A stretch of 64,000 bases of DNA from JAHJKV01 sp963678135 (GCA_963678135.1 OY782667.1:1-64000), one strand, 5' to 3'. Numbered from the stretch's first letter, positions 42,467 through 52,827 are shown. Numbers and translations: made by a program. The notes: a model not told the origin generated them from the sequence alone.

Positions 42467-43450
42467 CTATCGCGCTCCAAAACGCAGTCGCCCTTTACCA
42501 AGTAAATCATGCAAATGCACCAAGCCCACAAGAGTTTTATCCTCAGCAAGTACCGGAAGCACTGTTATTTGATATTTTTCCATACAATCTAAAACATGAG
42601 CCGAAGCATCTCCGCTATACGCAGCCTTAGCTCCACGGCTCATGACCGTAGAAGCCGGTTCCTGCATACAAATTTTTTGCTGACACAGCATTCGACGTAT
42701 ATCTCCATCCGTAAGCACTCCTGAAACATGCTGATTTTTATCCACAAGTATGACTAAACCAAAATTTCCTCGATCAAGTTCTTCTAAGGCTTGTGCTATG
42801 GATGCAGTTTCATGCACGACAGGTAAATTCTGCGTGTGCATAAATTCATCAACAGGTAGAGACAGTCTTTGGCCAAGTGAGCCAGCAGGATGTACCTTTT
42901 GAAAATCCTGCTTATCAAAACCTTTGCTACGCATTAAACAAAGAGCCAAAGCATCACCCATTGCCAACTGGGCAGTAGTAGAAGCTGTAGGAACCAAGCC
43001 CATAGGACAGGCTTCACGGGGAACTTGTACAGGGATAACTATATCAGCCAGCGTTCCCAAAGTTGAATCTGTTTGTCCTGTCATGGCAATTATTACTGCT
43101 CCAAGAGAGCGCAATGTCGGCAAAATACTATTTAATTCATCTGTTTGCCCTGAGTTAGAAAGAGCAAGTACCACGTCGCCAGCACGGAGCATCCCCATAT
43201 CACCATGTGCGCCCTCAACTGGATGAACAAAAAATGAAGGAGTGCCGGTGCTGGCAAGAGTAGCTGCAATTTTTCGCCCAACCAAACCGGATTTTCCTAT
43301 GCCACAAACCACGACCCTGCCTGAGCACTGCAACATACAATCCAAGGCTTCAGCAAACCCTTGCCCGATTTGTGAACGCACAAATTTCAGACCTTCTATT
43401 TCTATGGCAAAAACGTCTTGTGCAAGAGAAAGTATCTTTGATGTATCCAA
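42467..43450 (-). CDS. kdsD: D-arabinose-5-phosphate isomerase
   Basis: The 327-residue product converts ribulose-5-P to arabinose-5-P, the first step to Kdo of LPS. An N-terminal SIS domain has VVCGIGKSGLVGRKIAATLAS, the HPVEGAHGDMGM strand and SNSGQTDE; two CBS repeats fill residues 200-325. The architecture and length match KdsD/KpsF/GutQ. The start is TTG 4 bases after purF's stop, with AAGGGG about 12 bases upstream. It implies an LPS outer membrane, consistent with the Skp and GalU genes. Confidence 0.94.
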   Translation of the reverse strand: MDTSKILSLAQDVFAIEIEGLKFVRSQIGQGFAEALDCMLQCSGRVVVCGIGKSGLVGRKIAATLASTGTPSFFVHPVEGAHGDMGMLRAGDVVLALSNSGQTDELNSILPTLRSLGAVIIAMTGQTDSTLGTLADIVIPVQVPREACPMGLVPTASTTAQLAMGDALALCLMRSKGFDKQDFQKVHPAGSLGQRLSLPVDEFMHTQNLPVVHETASIAQALEELDRGNFGLVILVDKNQHVSGVLTDGDIRRMLCQQKICMQEPASTVMSRGAKAAYSGDASAHVLDCMEKYQITVLPVLAEDKTLVGLVHLHDLLGKGRLRFGAR

Positions 43451-43454
43451 AATT

Positions 43455-44855
43455 TTAATTTTCCCCTTCTTCTAAACAAAATTTTCCAAAACCATGCTCA
43501 GGCTGCACCGGATATTCTCCATTATAGCAAGCTAAGCAGTAATCTTCTTTCCTCCCAACCGAGGCGAGTAATCCGGGGATACTCAAATAGTGCAAACTAT
43601 CAAGTCCAATAAACCGAGCAATCTCGTCAATAGAATTATTTGCTGCGATAAGTTCCCCTTTAGAAGAAAAATCAATTCCATAAAAACAAGGAAATTTTAT
43701 GGCAGGACATGCTACTCGCATGTGTATTTCTCGTGCTCCAAGCTCTCGTAATTTTTTTACTCGCGTTCGAATAGTCGTGCCACGCACAATAGAGTCTTCA
43801 ACAATAACAATACATTTATCCTTAATCATAGAACGCACGGGATTAAGTTTTACTCGCACAGAAAAATCGCGCATATCTTGAGACGGTTGGATAAAAGTTC
43901 GGCCAACATAATGATTGCGAATCATGGCCAGTTCCATGGGTAGCCCTGAATACTGGGCATATCCTAGGGCAGCATAATTTCCTGAATCAGGAAAAGGCAT
44001 AACCAAATCTGCATCCACAGGTGCTTCTTGTGCAAGATGATAGCCCATAAGTTTTCGCGTTTCGTATACAGTTTCCCCAAAAATTAAAGAATCAGGCCGG
44101 GCAAAATACACAAGCTCAAAAATACACTGCCTGCGCGGAACACTTTCTTTTTCACATAAACGTTGTGAAACAAGTTGCCCGTTTTTGATAATCACCATTT
44201 CTCCCGGTTCAACAGGGCGCAAAAATTCAGCTTCAACAAGATCAAAGGCACAGGTCTCAGAAGCAAAAGCATAGCTATCACCCACACGGCCAATGCCTAA
44301 AGGCTTAAATCCATGAGGGTCTTTTAAGGCAATAAGCATATCGTTAATCATAATCAAAAGTGAATACGAACCTTTTATTCGAGCGCACGTTTTCCGTACT
44401 GCTTCTTCAATGGAATATGAATTAAGATATTTTGCCAAAAGATGCACAAAAATCTCTGTATCCATAGTGGTTTGAAAAATTGAACCACCGGCCTCAAGTT
44501 CCGTTCGCAAGGCATGAGTATTGACCAAATTTCCATTATGCGCCACGCATATCTTATATTCCCCGTAACGTACCAAGAAAGGCTGTGCATTGCGGATAAG
44601 CGATACTCCTGTAGTAGAATAGCGAATATGACCTATTGCAATATCACCTTTGAGCTCAGCCCCTAAATGCCGTTCATTAAAAACTTCAGCCACGAGGCCC
44701 ATGCCACGCTGTTCACGGATTTTTACCCCATCCCACGAACAAATGCCGGCAGACTCCTGTCCTCTGTGCTGCATAGCATATAAACCAAAATATGCCATGC
44801 GCGCTGCTTCAGAATGTCCGGCAATGCCAAATAGGCCACAATATTCCTTTTTCAT
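43455..44855 (-). CDS. purF: Amidophosphoribosyltransferase
   Basis: The 466-residue product makes phosphoribosylamine from PRPP and glutamine, the first step of purine synthesis. The N-terminal catalytic cysteine is Cys6 (YCGLFGIAGH) behind a short 5-residue propeptide. Candidate [4Fe-4S] ligands are present (RRQCIFELV, CPAIKFPC, YCLAC at the C-terminus), so this is the Bacillus-type iron-sulfur enzyme rather than the E. coli type. The PRPP loop VIVEDSIVRGTT is near residue 350. It follows carB by 10 bases; both use glutamine-derived nitrogen in nucleotide synthesis. Confidence 0.95.
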   Translation of the reverse strand: MKKEYCGLFGIAGHSEAARMAYFGLYAMQHRGQESAGICSWDGVKIREQRGMGLVAEVFNERHLGAELKGDIAIGHIRYSTTGVSLIRNAQPFLVRYGEYKICVAHNGNLVNTHALRTELEAGGSIFQTTMDTEIFVHLLAKYLNSYSIEEAVRKTCARIKGSYSLLIMINDMLIALKDPHGFKPLGIGRVGDSYAFASETCAFDLVEAEFLRPVEPGEMVIIKNGQLVSQRLCEKESVPRRQCIFELVYFARPDSLIFGETVYETRKLMGYHLAQEAPVDADLVMPFPDSGNYAALGYAQYSGLPMELAMIRNHYVGRTFIQPSQDMRDFSVRVKLNPVRSMIKDKCIVIVEDSIVRGTTIRTRVKKLRELGAREIHMRVACPAIKFPCFYGIDFSSKGELIAANNSIDEIARFIGLDSLHYLSIPGLLASVGRKEDYCLACYNGEYPVQPEHGFGKFCLEEGEN

Positions 44856-44865
44856 ACAGTCTCCG

Positions 44866-47800
44866 CTAGGCGTAATATTCCTGCAAACTTTTTACATGCA
44901 GACCATTTTTCTTAAATTCCCAAATAGCTTGAGCCATGGCCATTGCTCCAGCTACTGTGGTAGCATAGGGTATATTATACATGAGTGTTGCTTGGCGTAT
45001 ATCTTTGGAATCCGTCACTGTCTTACGTCCAGAAACAGTGTTGATAACTAAACATATTTTATCGTTTTTAATATGATCCACAACATTAGGACGCCCCTCA
45101 TATACTTTAAGTACAGGATCCACTTGCGTAATGCCCTTATCGTATAAATAGGTTGCGGTTCCTCGTGTCGCCATAATCTTAAAGCCCATTTGCTGAAAAA
45201 GGCGTATAGCAGGCAAAATGCGTGGTTTATCCCAATCGTTTACAGCCACAAAAATACTGCCTGCGACCGGTAGTTTCAAACCTGCGCCAAGCTGGGCTTT
45301 CATAAATGCTAGTCCAAAATTTTCATCAATGCCCATAACTTCGCCAGTAGAGCGCATCTCCGGTCCAAGCAAAATATCCACTCCAGAAAAACGATTGAAC
45401 GGAAAAACCGCTTCCTTAACCGCGATATGCCCTTGCTTACGCATTTGCCAAGGTTTTAAGTCTTTTAATTTTTCTCCCATCATGATCCGTGTAGCTAACT
45501 TGGCAAGGGGAACGCCAGTAGCCTTGGATACAAAAGGAACTGTTCGGGAAGCACGCGGATTAACTTCAATAATATATACTTGGTTATCTTTAATAGCATA
45601 CTGAATATTCATGAGCCCGACCACTCCGAGCTCTCTGGCTAGTTCTTTGGTTTGTCTTTCAATTTCTGCAATTAAATCAACATGCACAGTATGTGGAGGC
45701 AGGACACAAGCAGAATCTCCTGAATGAATACCTGCTTCTTCAATATGTTCCATAACCGCACCAATATAACAATCTTCACCATCGGCCAAAGCATCGCAGT
45801 CTACTTCTATGGCATGTTCTAAAAATTTATCGATAAGTATAGGATGTTCAGGACTGACTAAAGCTGATTCATGGAAATAACGTTCAAACTCCTCAAGAGA
45901 ATATACGATCTCCATACCCCGCCCACCCAAAACATAAGAAGGACGAAGCACAATGGGAAAACCAATTTTTTCTGCTATTTCACGAGCTTCAATCAAACTC
46001 ATAGCCGTGCCGTTTAAGGGCTGTTTTAAGTTCAGTTTTTTTAAGAGCTGGGTAAAACGTTCTCTGTCTTCAGCACGGTCAATCGCATCTGGGCTTGTAC
46101 CCAGCATCTGTATCCCCGCATTCATCAGAGGCAAAGCAAGATTAAGCGGAGTTTGACCGCCAAACTGCACAACCACCCCGTCAGGCTGTTCAAAATCAAT
46201 AATATTCAGCACGTCTTCATAGGTTAAAGGCTCAAAATACAGACGATCCGAGGTATCATAATCCGTGGACACAGTTTCAGGGTTAGAATTGACCATAATG
46301 GATTTAATACCCATCTCGCGTAGTGCAAAAGAGCAGTGGCAACAACAATAGTCAAACTCAATACCTTGCCCAATGCGGTTTGGCCCTCCCCCTAAAATCA
46401 GCACCTTTTTACCCTCAGAAGGCGCAACTTCATTGCCGGTCTCATAAGTCGAATAAAAATATGGAGTATATGCTTCAAACTCTGCAGCGCAAGTATCGAC
46501 AAGATAATACACAGGTTTGATATCGAGTTTCTTTCGTAAAGTGCGTATTGAAGCCTCTGTTGTCTTGGCTAAAGCAGCAAGTTGCGTATCTGAGTAAGCA
46601 AATTCTTTTGCTTGCTGCAGTATTGCCTTGAGCTTGGAAGCATCGGCATCTAATGTACCTAGTTCAGCTAAGGTAGCTAAATTATGTGTAAGTTCGCTTT
46701 TCAGCTTTGCTTCGTAATCAATAATATCTTTAATTTGGCGTAAAAACCAAGGATCAATTTGAGTGGCTTCAAAAATTTCTTCTTCAGAATATCCGCTTTG
46801 AAAAGCATGTCGTAAGGCATATAAACGCTTGGAGTTTGGCTTTCTGAGAAAAGCTAAAAGTTCTTCTTTATCATAAGGGCATTCCTTAAAATATTTGCCC
46901 AAACCTATTTGCCCGGTTTCTAAACTTCGTAAACCTTTTTGCAAGCACTCCTTAAAGGTTCGTCCAATAGCCATGGTTTCACCTACGGACTTCATTGCCG
47001 TAGTGAGTAAATCTTCACTGCCTGGAAATTTTTCAAAGGTAAAGCGAGGGATTTTAATAACGCAGTAATCAATGGTCGGCTCAAAGCTCGCCATGGTTTC
47101 CCGGGTAATATCATTAGGAATTTCATCCAAAGTATAACCCACCGCAAGTTTTGCAGCAAACTTTGCAATGGGAAAGCCTGTGGCCTTAGAAGCCAGTGCA
47201 GAAGAACGGGAAACACGGGGATTCATTTCAACAACAACCATCTCTCCATTGACAGGATTAAGAGCAAATTGGACGTTCGAACCTCCTGTTTCCACGCCTA
47301 TCTCTCGCATGATAGCCAGTGAAGCATCACGCATCTTTTGATATTCAGCATCTGTCAAAGTTTGAGCCGGAGCTACTGTGATTGAATCTCCGGTATGTAC
47401 TCCCATTGGATCAAGATTTTCAATGGAACAGACAATGACACAATTGTCTTTTTTGTCGCGCATGACCTCCATTTCAAATTCTTTCCAACCAATAACAGAC
47501 TGTTCAATAAGTATTTCACTTTGCAGAGAAAGAGCTAAACCTTGGGAGGAAATATTTTCCAGTTCTTCCATGTTATAAGCCACCCCACCGCCAGAACCGC
47601 CCATTGTAAAAGCAGGGCGCACAATCAGTGGAAAAGGTAGCTCTTGCCCGATTCTTCGCACGTCATCCATATTATGGGCAATACGGCTGGCTGCCATTTT
47701 AAGGCCAATATTAGCCATCGCAGCACCGAAAAGCTCACGACTTTCAGCTTTACGGATAACATCCAGTCCAGCTCCGATAAGTTCAACTCCAAATTTATCC

Positions 47801-48123
47801 AAAACACCCATTTCAGCTATAGCCAAAGCTGTATTCAAGGCTGTTTGACCGCCAAGAGTAGGTAGTAAAGCATCAGGACGTTCTTTTTCAATAATTTTCG
47901 CAACGGTTTCTGGTTCAATAGGTTCAACATAGGTACGGTCAGCCAGTTCCGGATCAGTCATAATCGTGGCTGGATTGGAATTGACCAAAATCACTTCATA
48001 GCCTTCTTCCTTCAAAGCCTTGAGTGCTTGCGTACCAGAATAATCAAATTCACAGGCTTGCCCAATAATAATCGGGCCTGAGCCTATAAGCATAATTTTT
48101 TTAATATCCGTTCGTTTCGGCAT
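44866..48123 (-). CDS. carB: Carbamoyl-phosphate synthase large subunit
   Basis: The 1085-residue product has the doubled ATP-grasp architecture: first half starting KIMLIGSGPIIIGQACEFDYSG, second half starting KVLILGGGPNRIGQGIEFDY near residue 560, each with a metal-binding EVNPRASR/EMNPRVSR motif. A C-terminal MGS-like allosteric domain (from about 945, FKIMATRGTATYLYDKG) binds effectors such as UMP and ornithine. It makes carbamoyl phosphate for pyrimidines and arginine. carA is not adjacent. Its ATG shares one base with the metG stop (TAATG), so they are translationally coupled. Confidence 0.97.
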   Translation of the reverse strand: MPKRTDIKKIMLIGSGPIIIGQACEFDYSGTQALKALKEEGYEVILVNSNPATIMTDPELADRTYVEPIEPETVAKIIEKERPDALLPTLGGQTALNTALAIAEMGVLDKFGVELIGAGLDVIRKAESRELFGAAMANIGLKMAASRIAHNMDDVRRIGQELPFPLIVRPAFTMGGSGGGVAYNMEELENISSQGLALSLQSEILIEQSVIGWKEFEMEVMRDKKDNCVIVCSIENLDPMGVHTGDSITVAPAQTLTDAEYQKMRDASLAIMREIGVETGGSNVQFALNPVNGEMVVVEMNPRVSRSSALASKATGFPIAKFAAKLAVGYTLDEIPNDITRETMASFEPTIDYCVIKIPRFTFEKFPGSEDLLTTAMKSVGETMAIGRTFKECLQKGLRSLETGQIGLGKYFKECPYDKEELLAFLRKPNSKRLYALRHAFQSGYSEEEIFEATQIDPWFLRQIKDIIDYEAKLKSELTHNLATLAELGTLDADASKLKAILQQAKEFAYSDTQLAALAKTTEASIRTLRKKLDIKPVYYLVDTCAAEFEAYTPYFYSTYETGNEVAPSEGKKVLILGGGPNRIGQGIEFDYCCCHCSFALREMGIKSIMVNSNPETVSTDYDTSDRLYFEPLTYEDVLNIIDFEQPDGVVVQFGGQTPLNLALPLMNAGIQMLGTSPDAIDRAEDRERFTQLLKKLNLKQPLNGTAMSLIEAREIAEKIGFPIVLRPSYVLGGRGMEIVYSLEEFERYFHESALVSPEHPILIDKFLEHAIEVDCDALADGEDCYIGAVMEHIEEAGIHSGDSACVLPPHTVHVDLIAEIERQTKELARELGVVGLMNIQYAIKDNQVYIIEVNPRASRTVPFVSKATGVPLAKLATRIMMGEKLKDLKPWQMRKQGHIAVKEAVFPFNRFSGVDILLGPEMRSTGEVMGIDENFGLAFMKAQLGAGLKLPVAGSIFVAVNDWDKPRILPAIRLFQQMGFKIMATRGTATYLYDKGITQVDPVLKVYEGRPNVVDHIKNDKICLVINTVSGRKTVTDSKDIRQATLMYNIPYATTVAGAMAMAQAIWEFKKNGLHVKSLQEYYA

Positions 48124-50072
48124 TAACTCACCCGACTACCATTTTTTACTTCCCCTGACGCAGTAAGAAGCTCCATGCCGTCTGCTGTTCGCACAGTCAA
48201 CACCATACCTTCACTCATTTCTTTCCGAATTTTTCGAGGCTTTAAGTTAGTAACAACGACGACTTGCCGTCCCTTCAAATCTTTGGGCTTGAAAAAATGA
48301 GCAAGACCAGCCACAATTTGACGCGGTTCTTCTTCCCCAATATCGACCTTAAGCAATACTAATTTGTCAGCATCAGGATGTTTTTTTGCTTGGATTACAG
48401 TACCTACTCGTAATTCTAATTTTTGAAAATCTTCAAATTCCGCAAAAGCAGCTTCAGCAGCTTCAGCTTTTTTTTCTTTTTTATTTTTTTCCTGCTTTCC
48501 TTTGCCAACTTTTATCTTATTTTCTTCAATATCTGGCATATCAACACGGGGAAAAAGATTAGAGCTTTGCGCGACCTTGAGTCCAGTATCAAGTAAACCC
48601 CACGCATCGAGTTCTTTTGCAAGATTTATTTTTTTCATTTCAAATTCAATGCCTATTTGTTTCAGCATTTCCACCGCACTGCCGGGCATAACTGGCCATA
48701 AATGCACAGCGATTTTCCGCATATTTTCCAGCATAATATACATAACCGTAGCCAGTCGTTTACGCTTGCCTTCTTTGTATAAAACCCAAGGTGCTACCGT
48801 ATCAATATACTTATTCAGCCCACGCACCAGCTCCCACAAGGATTCCAAAGCACGATGAGGACGAAAAGCAGAAAAATGTTCTTGATAGGCTTGCATTGCA
48901 TTTTGACCAAGTTTTTTAATTTCTGCATCTTCAATTTCTTCTAATTCATCAGGAACCGGTACCTGACCATTAAAATATTTATGAGTCATGGATAAAGTAC
49001 GGCTGAAAAGATTACCAAGATCATTTGCTAAATCAGCATTTAAGCGCACAACAAGAGCTTGTTGAGAAAAACTGGCATCAGAACCAAAGCTCATTTCTCG
49101 CAAAAGAAAATACCTAAAAGCATTGATGCCGTATTTGGCTATCATGTCCATTGGTTCAACAACGTTTCCCAAAGATTTTGACATCTTCGTATCTTGCACA
49201 AGCCAATAGCCATGGACATTCAAATGCTGATACGGCTCAATGCCCGCAGCTTTTAACATGGTAGGCCAAAATACCGCATGGGGTTTGAGAATATCTTTGG
49301 CAATAAGATGATGAGCGCATGGCCAGTATTTCTTAAAATTACCACCTTCAGGCCATTTTAAGGCAGTGATATAATTGATCAGTGCATCGAACCAAACGTA
49401 GCACACATAATTAGGATCAAAAGGCAGCTCTATGCCCCACGTAAGACGTGATTTAGGGCGAGAAATACACAAGTCTTCTAAAGCACCAGAATCAAGTAAA
49501 CTTAAAACCTCATTGCGATAGCGTTCAGGGCGAATAAAATCTGGATTTTTACGGATATGCTCGGCCAGCCAATCCTGATATTTGGACATTCTAAAAAAAT
49601 AATTCTTTTCCGCAATATACTCTGGCTCAACACCGTGCTGCGGACATTTGCCATCTTCAAGTTCTTTTTCCGTATAAAACCGTTCACAGCCATAGCAATA
49701 ATGCCCGCCATATTCACCGAAATATATATCACCGGAATCATATACTTTTTGAAGGATGCCTTGCACTGTTTCAATATGATCTTTATCCGTAGTACGGATA
49801 AAACGGTTTGGTTCAGCAGAAAGTTGCGACCCCATAGACTTAAAAAGATGGCTGATCGTATCCACATAGGCCTGCGGAGTCTGCGTGTTTTTTTGGGCAG
49901 CTTGGGCTATTTTATCACCATGCTCGTCTGTACCAGTAAGAAAATATGCACTTTTTCCCATAAGTCGTTGAAAACGAGCCATCGTGTCCGCCACAATGGT
50001 CGTGTACGCATGACCTAAATGAGGCTTGGCATTAACATAAAAAATAGGAGTGGAAATAAAGAAACTATTCAA
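48123..50072 (-). CDS. metG: Methionyl-tRNA synthetase
   Basis: The 649-residue product has the class I HIGH motif as HLGH (residues 18-21), a zinc-binding knuckle (CYGCERFYTEKE, then CPQH near residue 140), KMSKS in DTKMSKSLGN near 300, an anticodon helical domain, a Lys-rich linker (about 515-540) and a C-terminal Trbp111-like tRNA-binding domain (DFQKLELRVGTVIQAKKHPD near 550). This full-length dimeric form is common in bacteria. The start is TTG with AAGGAG about 9-10 bases upstream. It lies about 80 bases after the ricT-like gene. Confidence 0.96.
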   Translation of the reverse strand: MNSFFISTPIFYVNAKPHLGHAYTTIVADTMARFQRLMGKSAYFLTGTDEHGDKIAQAAQKNTQTPQAYVDTISHLFKSMGSQLSAEPNRFIRTTDKDHIETVQGILQKVYDSGDIYFGEYGGHYCYGCERFYTEKELEDGKCPQHGVEPEYIAEKNYFFRMSKYQDWLAEHIRKNPDFIRPERYRNEVLSLLDSGALEDLCISRPKSRLTWGIELPFDPNYVCYVWFDALINYITALKWPEGGNFKKYWPCAHHLIAKDILKPHAVFWPTMLKAAGIEPYQHLNVHGYWLVQDTKMSKSLGNVVEPMDMIAKYGINAFRYFLLREMSFGSDASFSQQALVVRLNADLANDLGNLFSRTLSMTHKYFNGQVPVPDELEEIEDAEIKKLGQNAMQAYQEHFSAFRPHRALESLWELVRGLNKYIDTVAPWVLYKEGKRKRLATVMYIMLENMRKIAVHLWPVMPGSAVEMLKQIGIEFEMKKINLAKELDAWGLLDTGLKVAQSSNLFPRVDMPDIEENKIKVGKGKQEKNKKEKKAEAAEAAFAEFEDFQKLELRVGTVIQAKKHPDADKLVLLKVDIGEEEPRQIVAGLAHFFKPKDLKGRQVVVVTNLKPRKIRKEMSEGMVLTVRTADGMELLTASGEVKNGSRVS

Positions 50073-50153
50073 AAGTAAGCTCTCCTTGGTACCGAAATTT
50101 TCCTTTTATATACTTGCCCTTGAGTAAGAGCGGTACACGCCGGCTATGCACTT

Positions 50154-51047
50154 TTATTCATCGTCCGCGTCGATAGCTTCATCCTCTTGGCTCTGCTGAA
50201 AACCATGCTCAAGACCCTTGGCATGTTCTCTTTTACATACAAACTGAGGATTACTTAAAAACTCCGTCCAGTCATCCACAGACAGATCACATTCGCTGCC
50301 GTCTTCAAACATAAGGCTCAAATTTTTACGAAAAAAATTCACCCGAAGAACTTTGACCATCCCCTGTGGAGAACGATATTTTTTGCCGATTTTTGGGCAT
50401 TTTCTATTAAACTCTTCGTAGCCATCTTGTTCAAAACTCAAGCAACACAAAAGACGTCCACAAATACCTGAAATTTTTGCAGGATTAAGAAAAAGATTTT
50501 GTTCTTTGGCCATCTTAATGGTTACAGGTACAAATTTACGCATGAATCTTCGGCAACAACAAATTTGTCCGCAATTACCAATTGCTCCGAGCATTTGTGT
50601 TTCATGGCGAACACCTATCTGTCGTAATTCAATACGAGTTCGATATTCTCGCACCAAATCCTTGATCAATTCACGAAAATCTATACGCCCGGGAGCAGTA
50701 AAATAAAAAATCATCTTGGAACGATCGAAAAAAAACTCTACATCCACAAGTTTCATATCTAATTCATGCTGGGAAATACAATCACGACAAAAAGCAAAGG
50801 CTTCTTTGGCAAGTTCCAAATTTTCTTTTTGACTCGCCAAGTCTTGCTCATTGGCAAGACGATAAATAGTTTGAAGCTCCGTATCCAGTTGCTCGCCTTC
50901 ACTGCCAACAACAAGGACTTCACCAAGTCCTGTGCCTTGCTCTGTTTTGACAATAACTTGCGCGCCCTTTTCCACAACATAAGGACCGGAAGAAAAATCA
51001 TATATCTGACCGTAATCAGTAAATTTTATACCAAGTTTTTGACTCAT
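50154..51047 (-). CDS. ricT: PSP1-domain protein, RicT/YaaT-like
   Basis: The product (297 residues from the ATG at 51047) matches the PSP1 C-terminal domain family: YFTAPGRIDFRELIKDLV, RIELRQIGVRHE, and a cysteine-rich block (GQICCCRRFMRKFV and GICGRLLCCLSFE) near residues 155-215. In Bacillus RicT (YaaT) works in the Ric complex with Fe-S clusters and affects RNA processing; the role in Desulfovibrio relatives is not established. An in-frame GTG at 51062 is an alternative start, both with weak SD. The C-terminal tail is acidic. ricT-metG adjacency suggests a shared transcript. Confidence 0.87.
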   Translation of the reverse strand: MSQKLGIKFTDYGQIYDFSSGPYVVEKGAQVIVKTEQGTGLGEVLVVGSEGEQLDTELQTIYRLANEQDLASQKENLELAKEAFAFCRDCISQHELDMKLVDVEFFFDRSKMIFYFTAPGRIDFRELIKDLVREYRTRIELRQIGVRHETQMLGAIGNCGQICCCRRFMRKFVPVTIKMAKEQNLFLNPAKISGICGRLLCCLSFEQDGYEEFNRKCPKIGKKYRSPQGMVKVLRVNFFRKNLSLMFEDGSECDLSVDDWTEFLSNPQFVCKREHAKGLEHGFQQSQEDEAIDADDE

Positions 51048-51191
51048 AAATATATAGCTCACATTGTCGAGACAATATCTTTGAAAATTGATTTCACATC
51101 ATAAACAAGTTCAAAGCTAACATCAATGAACAAAATTTGCCCTTTCCAAGGCACAAAAAAGAGGCGCATAATACAAAGCCAGACAAAAAGG

Positions 51192-51210
51192 AGGCTGCAT
51201 AAAGCAGCCT
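51192..51210 (-). terminator. Terminator after the metallo-beta-lactamase-fold gene
   Basis: AGGCTGC (51192-51198) pairs with GCAGCCT (51204-51210) around a five-base loop. On the minus strand it is followed by CCTTTTTGTCT, a U-rich run. It lies 27 bases past the stop at 51237. Confidence 0.7.
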
Positions 51211-51236
51211 ACAAAAACAAAAAATTTGCTCTAAAA

Positions 51237-52079
51237 TTATAGTTTTAGTTCAGTATGTTGGGTGACACCGAAGCAGTCTAAATCAGAACCTTGCTCCCGA
51301 ATAATCGCTCGGCACTTTTCAACTATAGCGTCAATTGCATCATCAGGTCTATCTTGGTTATGATGGAAAAGACCAAAACGCTTCACTCCGGCAGTTAAAG
51401 CCAATTCAAGCGCTTTTGTATATGAAGAATGCCCCCAAGTTTTTTTCTGTTCATATTCTTCTGGCAAATACTCTGCATCATGAAAAAGAACATCAACCCC
51501 ACGAACAAATTCGACATACTCGTCAAATGTCTTGCCACCTTCATGCACATATTCCAATTCATTATCCGTCAAAAAAGCAAAAGATTTTCCATCTTCTGTC
51601 ATTTTATAGCCAAGCCCTTTATTGGGATGGCTCAAAGGAATGCTTTCAATGGTCATGCCATCAAGCTCAATGGGTTTATGGCTTTCATGACGATACTCAA
51701 TCCGCGCACGAATAACCTCATAAGGAACCGGAAAATATGGAGCATCCATGATACGCGCCAAGAGATTATCCATATCACCCTGCATTTCCGGACAGCCAAA
51801 AACCACAAGTCTCGTATTCTCGCAATAAATAGGCTTGAAAAATGGAAAACCAAGGATATGATCCCAATGCACATGGCTAAAGAAAAAATGAAAAATAGAA
51901 CGATTTTCATCCATTACAGCATTGGCCAGCCTGCGCGTACCTGATCCAGCATCAAAAATCAGCACTTCATCATTTCGTGCTGTACGCAGTTCAAGACAAG
52001 TGGTATCACCGCCATAACGACTAAATTCTTTACCTGAAATTGGAATAGAGCCTCTTGCTCCCCAGCATCGGATAATCAC
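51237..52079 (-). CDS. Metallo-beta-lactamase-fold hydrolase
   Basis: The 280-residue product has the full metal-binding motif in FSHVHWDHILGFP (HxHxDH near residue 75), a second-site His/Asp in LFHDAEYLPEEYE and a final His in GLFHHNQD. The N-terminus (MIIRCWGARGSIP, GGDTTCLELR, FDAGSGTR) matches the phosphodiesterase-like/PhnP-like MBL group. Substrate is not clear; cyclic nucleotides or RNA are known substrates of relatives. The start is GTG with a perfect SD (AAGGAGG, 4 bases). It is the last ordinary gene before the repeat-rich tract. Confidence 0.85.
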   Translation of the reverse strand: MIIRCWGARGSIPISGKEFSRYGGDTTCLELRTARNDEVLIFDAGSGTRRLANAVMDENRSIFHFFFSHVHWDHILGFPFFKPIYCENTRLVVFGCPEMQGDMDNLLARIMDAPYFPVPYEVIRARIEYRHESHKPIELDGMTIESIPLSHPNKGLGYKMTEDGKSFAFLTDNELEYVHEGGKTFDEYVEFVRGVDVLFHDAEYLPEEYEQKKTWGHSSYTKALELALTAGVKRFGLFHHNQDRPDDAIDAIVEKCRAIIREQGSDLDCFGVTQHTELKL

Positions 52080-52133
52080 TCAGCCTCCTTAGGCCTTAGA
52101 GCTTCGAGTTATTTTCATGCTATTTTTTTTCTT

Positions 52134-52258
52134 ATCTCGCTTCACACACAATCTCGCTTCACACACAATCTCGCTTCACACACAATCTCGCTTCACACAC
52201 AATCTCGCAACACTCAAATCATCTCGCAGCACTCAAATCATCTCGCAGCACTCAAATA
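52134..52258. repeat. Two adjoining minisatellites sharing ATCTCGC
   Basis: Four 17-base units ATCTCGCTTCACACACA start at 52134, 52151, 52168 and 52185, followed without gap by three 19-base units ATCTCGCARCACTCAAATC starting at 52202, 52221 and 52240. Units are identical or nearly so. There are no spacers, so this is not a CRISPR array. Confidence 0.9.
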
Positions 52259-52541
52259 TTTCTAGTGATTATTTCATAGTCTATAGTAAAAAGCAAGCTA
52301 TAGTATTAAAAAAACAGGGCATCATACATCATTTTGTGCCTAGTCCAAAAGTTCAGCTATTCTCTCTTGTCCTCCTGCCTCTCTCACGCCGTCCTGTTCC
52401 CCCTTCTTGTCATCCCACCCCTTCGCGCCGTCCTGTTCCCCCTTCTTGTCATCCTACGCTCTCGCGCCGTCCTGCCTCCCTTCTTGCCTTTCTGTTCGTA
52501 TCGCTCTACTCCCTTTTTTTATTGTACCCCCTCCCCTTCTT

Positions 52542-52677
52542 GTCATCCTGCGCGTGAGTCGCAGGATCCAGTCTTCCTTCTTCTCTTTTTTCTTCTCTTC
52601 TTCTTTGCTTCTTCTCCTACAGGGGCAAGTCCTCATAGCTCGGCTCTGCTGGATTCTGCGACTTCGCGCAGAATGAC
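52542..52677. repeat. Paired-palindrome (REP/BIME-like) element, copy B
   Basis: Left arm 52542-52571 and right arm 52649-52677 are inverted copies. This copy lacks the ~41-base insert seen in copies C and D. Confidence 0.88.
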
Positions 52678-52827
52678 GGAGGCGGAAGCACTGCCACGCG
52701 ATGTAAAACACTGCAACGCGATATAAAACACTGCACTTTCGCTCTCTCGCGCCGTCCTGCCTCCCTTCTTGTCTTTCTGCTCGTGTCGCTCTACTCCCTT
52801 TTTTTATTGTACCGCCTCCCCCTTCTT

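Noticed and set aside
52134..52258. Possible CRISPR array
   Set aside because: Units of 17 and 19 bases follow one another without spacers and no cas genes are near.
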